DNA of 35,273 nucleotides from an uncultured Oscillospiraceae bacterium (GTDB lineage: Bacteria > Bacillota > Clostridia > Oscillospirales > Oscillospiraceae), in assembly GCA_951801655.1 (NCBI GenBank), contig CATONV010000023.1, positions 1-35,273 of the forward strand, in the 5' to 3' direction. Below the pieces are notes generated by a model. That model searched no databases, was not told the origin of the DNA, and was given only the letters and a program-made list of their open reading frames with translations. Within the stretch, counting starts at the first letter, position 1; each line of letters starts with the position of its first letter. Shown here piece by piece: positions 32,391 through 35,273 of this stretch. A program made the translations under genes and the position numbers.

Positions 32391-33545
32391 ATGATCCCCA
32401 AGACCGATTTTTCTTCCAGCATGGAAATTTTAGCCAACGGAAATGTGCGCTACACCAACGCCTATGGCAGTTATGAGTTTGAGAACCTGCCCCTGAAAAA
32501 GCTGGAGGGCAGCGCCCTGGCGGAGGCCAAGGACCGGCTTGAGCTCTCCCTGCCCGACTCTATGCCGGACAAGGAGACTACCCAGGCGGATCAGATTGCT
32601 TTTTTTAAGCGCAGTTACATGGCCGGCAGCCTGGAGGGCAGCGCCAAGGTTCGGGAGGCCTGGCGGGATGTCAGCGGCCGGGCGGACGAGGCCATCGGGA
32701 AATTCATGGACGGGACCATGAGAGGGGACGAGCTGGCCTCCTGTTTCCAGACCCTGGCCCATGAGATGTATGAGTCCACCGCCAGGGCGGCCTATCCCAT
32801 CCCCTTTGTGGGCGAGACCATGGAGCAGGCATGCACCGAGGCCATGTACGACAACTTCCGGGAAAAGATTTTGGGCGCCGCCGTTCAGCGGAACAACGCA
32901 GAGGGGAAGCAGTATGTCACCGGAGAGATGTGCCCCCAGCGCACCTGGAAGTACTACAACGCCGACTACTACTACAAGAGCGAGGACGCCATCGCCGCCG
33001 TCACCAGGGGGATGGAGGAGTTCGCACAGGATCGGGGCTGGGAGTGGACCGTGCCCGACTACAGGGGCAAAAATCTGTACTGCAACTTCAACACCGCACT
33101 CTCCAACAACTTCTGTCTGGATGAACAGCACATTTTGGACCCGGACATGGTCCCGCCCGAGGGCTTTGAATGGTTTTACCAGACCGGCGGCTCCAGCGGA
33201 CCGATTATTGCAACGCCTGTAAGTATCATTACAAATGCGGATGGCACCGAAAAAGTTGTTTATCAGGGACAGCAGAGACAGAGGACCAAATTCGACCCCA
33301 CAGATTACTTCACCGCCACCACCTGGGCTGCCTATACCGACAAGGAGGGCAACCGGCACGTGGTCAGCAAGGATATCATCTTCAAGGGAGACAAGGACGA
33401 CCTGTTCAACGTGGGCGACCTGCTCGTCTTTGACCTGGACGGCGAGAGAGAGGGGCTGAACGCTTTCCTGAGAAATTTGCAGCTGTATTCCAAAAACTAT
33501 TTCAGTAGGTATGACCGTCCTGCCAGCTTCAACCGCTGCGTATAA
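32391..33545 (+). CDS. 384-aa protein of unknown function
   Basis: I do not recognise this family. The protein is soluble, without signal peptide or membrane helix. The N-terminal ~60 residues (SSSMEILANGNVRYTNAYGSYEF) look like a short beta region. The middle (about 60-240) is helical and rich in aromatic and charged residues, including RTWKYYNADYYYK. A Gly/Ser/Thr-rich segment near 270-290 resembles a linker. GAGGAGG lies 6 bases before the ATG, and a terminator follows the stop. It may be of phage or mobile origin, since the small genes after it look phage-like, but nothing in it proves this. Confidence 0.7.
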   Translation: MIPKTDFSSSMEILANGNVRYTNAYGSYEFENLPLKKLEGSALAEAKDRLELSLPDSMPDKETTQADQIAFFKRSYMAGSLEGSAKVREAWRDVSGRADEAIGKFMDGTMRGDELASCFQTLAHEMYESTARAAYPIPFVGETMEQACTEAMYDNFREKILGAAVQRNNAEGKQYVTGEMCPQRTWKYYNADYYYKSEDAIAAVTRGMEEFAQDRGWEWTVPDYRGKNLYCNFNTALSNNFCLDEQHILDPDMVPPEGFEWFYQTGGSSGPIIATPVSIITNADGTEKVVYQGQQRQRTKFDPTDYFTATTWAAYTDKEGNRHVVSKDIIFKGDKDDLFNVGDLLVFDLDGEREGLNAFLRNLQLYSKNYFSRYDRPASFNRCV

Positions 33546-33546
33546 G

Positions 33547-33575
33547 AAAATCCCGGCCTTTCGGTCGGGATTTTT
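33547..33575. terminator. Bidirectional terminator after the 384-aa gene and 46-aa gene A
   Basis: AAAATCCCGGCC-tttc-GGTCGGGATTTTT, serving the convergent 384-aa gene and 46-aa gene A. Near-identical hairpins occur at 34048 and 34611. Confidence 0.85.
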
Positions 33576-33581
33576 GCAGCA

Positions 33582-33722
33582 TTACTGTGAAATATAAATC
33601 TCCTCTGCCTCCCGGCTGGCCTGTTCCAGCAGGGTCAGCGCCTCCTGATATTTTTGCTGTTCCATCAGCTCCATGACGTCGGTGACGGCGTTGAACAGCT
33701 TGTAATACATTTTTTCATACAT
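33582..33722 (-). CDS. 46-aa helical protein A (duplicated small gene)
   Basis: Begins MYEKMYYKLFNAVTDVMELM and ends EEIYISQ; predicted as a helical hairpin. GAGGAGG lies 7 bases before the ATG. Proteins of this type are familiar to me from clostridial prophages and integrative elements, without known function. It differs from copy B (34082-34222) at 5 of 46 residues (positions 7, 8, 16, 18, 21). It is divergent from a ribbon-helix-helix gene, with overlapping promoters. Confidence 0.78.
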   Translation of the reverse strand: MYEKMYYKLFNAVTDVMELMEQQKYQEALTLLEQASREAEEIYISQ

Positions 33723-33782
33723 GGCAAGCCCTCCTCATTTTCATGTTGATTTTGTACGGATGCCTCAAAAATATTCGTCATT

Positions 33783-33853
33783 ATTGCGTCATTATACCAC
33801 TACTTTTGTTTTGGCGCAATATGAACATTATAATTAAGTCAAAATGACGCAAT
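33783..33853. promoter_or_regulatory. Divergent promoters and paired operators, RHH gene / 46-aa gene A
   Basis: Rightward promoter: TTGTTT (33806-33811), 17 nt, TATAAT (33829-33834). Leftward: TTGCGC (33819-33814), 17 nt, TATAAT (33796-33791). ATTGCGTCATT (33783-33793) and its exact reverse complement AATGACGCAAT (33843-33853) flank the pair, near each predicted start. They are likely operators for the small RHH protein. Confidence 0.75.
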
Positions 33854-33875
33854 ACTGATGGGGTGAGGTGTTTTC

Positions 33876-34046
33876 ATGGATGAGGTGCTTTTGCGCTATA
33901 CACTTCGAGTGAACCGGAAGTTGTTTCAAAAATTCCGGTATATTGCCGAATCTGAGGGACGTTCTGCAAATAAAGAGATTGAACAATATCTGAAACGGCG
34001 AGTAGCGGAATATGAAAAAGAACACGGAGAAATCCCCATTGAATAA
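33876..34046 (+). CDS. Arc-type ribbon-helix-helix DNA-binding protein
   Basis: A 56-aa protein with the RHH plan: a short beta strand LLRYTLRVNR, helix KLFQKFRYIAESEG, then RSANKEIEQYLKRRVAEYEKEHGEI. The GRSANKEIEQ segment is characteristic of Arc-family repressors of phages and mobile elements. GAGGTG precedes the ATG. It probably represses both itself and the divergent 46-aa gene A through the mirrored ATTGCGTCATT sites. Confidence 0.85.
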   Translation: MDEVLLRYTLRVNRKLFQKFRYIAESEGRSANKEIEQYLKRRVAEYEKEHGEIPIE

Positions 34047-34047
34047 G

Positions 34048-34075
34048 AAATCCCGGCCGAAAGGTCGGGATTTTT
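34048..34075. terminator. Bidirectional terminator between the RHH gene and 46-aa gene B
   Basis: AAATCCCGGCC-gaaa-GGTCGGGATTTTT directly after the RHH stop and before the 3' end of gene B. Second copy of the hairpin at 33547, with the loop sequence changed. Confidence 0.85.
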
Positions 34076-34081
34076 GCAGTA

Positions 34082-34222
34082 TTACTGTGAAATATAAATC
34101 TCCTCTGCCTCCCGGCTGGCCTGTTCCAGCAGGGTCAGCGCCTCTTGATATTTTTGCTGTTTCATCAGATCCATGGCGTCGGTAACGGCGTTGAACAGTG
34201 TGTGGTACATTTTTTCGTACAT
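34082..34222 (-). CDS. 46-aa helical protein B (duplicated small gene)
   Basis: Begins MYEKMYHTLFNAVTDAMDLM and ends EEIYISQ; 41 of 46 residues are identical to copy A. AAGGAG lies 8 bases before the ATG. It is divergent from an XRE-type regulator gene instead of the RHH gene used by copy A. The C-terminal 21 codons are nearly unchanged at the DNA level, pointing to recent duplication or gene conversion. Function unknown. Confidence 0.78.
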   Translation of the reverse strand: MYEKMYHTLFNAVTDAMDLMKQQKYQEALTLLEQASREAEEIYISQ

Positions 34223-34302
34223 AACAAACTCTCCTTTTCCTGTTGTGGGCTTGCATTTTTACAAATTCCTAAAAATTGATATGGTTCGATATTTTTGCAT
34301 AT

Positions 34303-34320
34303 TGTATCATAAAAGATACA
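34303..34320. promoter_or_regulatory. Palindrome upstream of the XRE regulator, likely operator
   Basis: TGTATC-ATAAAA-GATACA, perfect 6-base arms, between 46-aa gene B and the XRE gene. A TACAAT on the minus strand overlaps it and could be the -10 for gene B. Confidence 0.5.
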
Positions 34321-34359
34321 GAATGTAAATATCTCACTGGATCAATAAAAGAGGTATTT

Positions 34360-34608
34360 ATGAAGCCTATTTACTCCGATATACTAAAAGAACTTCGGAA
34401 GGACAAGAAGTTGACCCAACAGGATATGGGAGACATGATGGGGATTTCTCAGGCAACCTACTGTGATTACGAAAACGGTGTGCGCAGGATGCCGTTGTCC
34501 ATGCTGAGTTTTTTAGCGGATACGCTGGGAACGTCGACCGATTACATTCTCGGTCGAACGGCGGAAATTCGGCCCTATCCCAAACGGCCAGGACGGCCTG
34601 GAAAATGA
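34360..34608 (+). CDS. XRE-family helix-turn-helix regulator
   Basis: An 82-aa protein with a Cro/C1-type HTH at about 8-63: ILKELRKDKKLTQQDMGDMMGISQATYCDYENGVRRMPLSMLSFLADTLGTSTDYILG. The C-terminus is a short basic, proline-rich tail (RPYPKRPGRPGK). The ATG at 34360 follows AGAGGT; an in-frame upstream extension crosses the operator and is not used. It probably represses itself and the divergent 46-aa gene B through the TGTATC-N6-GATACA site. Confidence 0.88.
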   Translation: MKPIYSDILKELRKDKKLTQQDMGDMMGISQATYCDYENGVRRMPLSMLSFLADTLGTSTDYILGRTAEIRPYPKRPGRPGK

Positions 34609-34610
34609 GA

Positions 34611-34638
34611 AAATCCCGGCCTTTCGGCCGGGATTTTT
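34611..34638. terminator. Bidirectional terminator between the XRE gene and the CoA-transferase gene
   Basis: ATCCCGGCC-tttc-GGCCGGGAT with T-runs on both strands. Third hairpin of the same sequence family as those at 33547 and 34048. Confidence 0.88.
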
Positions 34639-34640
34639 GC

Positions 34641-35273
34641 TTACTTATTGCTTCTGCGCCAAATGCCCATCTTCTGGGCGTCCTGGATGAGTTGTTCCCT
34701 GAACTGAGGGGCGGCGATAGAGATGATGGCCTCGGCCCGTTCCCAGGTGGACAGGCCCTTCAGGTTGATCATGCCGTTCTCGGTGACAATGTACTGCACG
34801 CAGGACCGGGGGTCGGTGGCGATGGAGCCGGGGGTGAGAGTGGGGACGATGCGGCTCTTCACGGTGCCGTCCTTGCCGGTGACGGTGGAGGACATGCAGA
34901 TAAAGCTCTTGCCGCCCTTGGACAGGTAGGCGCCCATGACGAAGTCCAGCTGGCCGCCGGTGCCGGAGATGTGCTTCAGCCCGGCGGACTCGGCGTTGAC
35001 CTGGCCGAAGAGGTCCATGTCGATGGCGTTGTTGATGGAGATGAAGTTATCCAGCTGGGCCAGCACCCGCACGTCGTTGGTGTAGTCCACCGGGGCGGCC
35101 ATGACGGCGGGGTTGCGGTCCACGTAGTCGTAAAGCTTCTGGGTGCCGGCGGCGAAGGCGTACACCTGCCGGCCCTTGTCCAGGGCCTTGCGACCGCCGG
35201 TGAGCTTGCCCGCCAGGGCCATGTCCACAAAGCCGTCCACATACATCTCGGTGTGGACGCCCAGGTCCTTCAG
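34641..35273 (-). CDS. Acetyl-CoA hydrolase/4-hydroxybutyrate CoA-transferase family protein, C-terminal part
   Basis: The gene runs off the window; only the C-terminal ~210 residues are seen. Family evidence: [15 protein letters not shown] at the visible start, [26 protein letters not shown], the [20 protein letters not shown] glycine-rich CoA-binding segment and a [12 protein letters not shown] region near the end. Members exchange CoA between acetate and butyryl-CoA or 4-hydroxybutyryl-CoA, a last step in butyrate formation, or act on succinyl- or propionyl-CoA. The part needed to choose between these is outside the window. It is isolated from the phage-like genes by a terminator. Confidence 0.87.
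   Translation of the reverse strand: MKDLGVHTEMYVDGFVDMALAGKLTGGRKALDKGRQVYAFAAGTQKLYDYVDRNPAVMAAPVDYTNDVRVLAQLDNFISINNAIDMDLFGQVNAESAGLKHISGTGGQLDFVMGAYLSKGGKSFICMSSTVTGKDGTVKSRIVPTLTPGSIATDPRSCVQYIVTENGMINLKGLSTWERAEAIISIAAPQFREQLIQDAQKMGIWRRSNK

Larger units (their letters stand above)
33547..33722. repeat. Duplicated segment, copy A (terminator plus 46-aa gene)
   Basis: Near-identical to 34048-34222. The terminator core and the first 64 bases from the gene's 3' end match exactly; about a dozen differences lie mostly toward the 5' end of the gene. Confidence 0.88.
34048..34222. repeat. Duplicated segment, copy B (terminator plus 46-aa gene)
   Basis: Direct repeat of 33547-33722, about 500 bases away. 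The match ends just past the ribosome site, and the upstream control regions are unrelated. Confidence 0.88.

Overview
The window is chromosomal DNA from a GC-rich anaerobic Firmicute, most likely an Oscillospiraceae member of the Flavonifractor/Lawsonibacter/Intestinimonas kind. That placement is inferred from several things together: Gram-positive TTGACA-17-TATAAT promoters, strong GGAGG ribosome sites with frequent GTG and TTG starts, a CIRCE-controlled groESL operon, Rnf subunits, a butyrate-type CoA-transferase, and dispersed palindromic GCAGGGGCG repeats. No rRNA, transposase, integrase or CRISPR array was seen.

Layout. 1-237: three tRNA genes (Val, Asp, partial Phe) on the minus strand. 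468-1469: pfkA. 1545-5131: a compact Rnf operon (rnfC, a fused rnfD-rnfG, rnfA) with no rnfE or rnfB. 5311-8001: a clc - VOC lyase - membrane acyltransferase operon. 8200-9111: a CBS/CorC protein. 9319-10707: a MATE exporter with a leader hairpin. 10918-14740: three M42 metallopeptidases with a DUF4253 gene among them. 14774-15985: an isolated phage-type lysis cassette. 16232-20589: a membrane protein, then GT2-GtrA, NAGPA and an anchored extracytoplasmic protein, probably a cell-envelope glycan module. 20704-21648: L-lactate dehydrogenase. 21694-22112: repeats and two small genes. 22108-24155: a translationally coupled gntR - ABC ATPase - permease - 53-aa membrane protein operon. 24432-26586: groES-groEL.

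26779-31658 is a redox and sulfur island. It holds a dicluster ferredoxin with a membrane Fe-S partner, a DUF134-NifX fusion, a Crp/Fnr regulator, and a thioredoxin - rhodanese - CoA-disulfide-reductase-like operon. The ferredoxin and thioredoxin operons carry the same TGTGA-N5-TCAC box at the same distance from their -10 elements. The regulator between them has a CRP-type recognition helix, so this looks like a small local regulon. 31954-34638 holds small and orphan genes, including two near-identical 46-aa genes, each divergent from a different small DNA-binding protein (a ribbon-helix-helix and an XRE protein). The window ends inside an acetyl-CoA hydrolase/4-hydroxybutyrate-type CoA-transferase gene.

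How the genes fit together: energy metabolism (pfkA, ldh, Rnf, CoA-transferase) and thiol/Fe-S redox genes fit a strict fermenter. Two patches (14.7-16.0 kb and 33.5-34.6 kb) look phage-derived. All functional calls come from motif recognition by eye; no database search was run.
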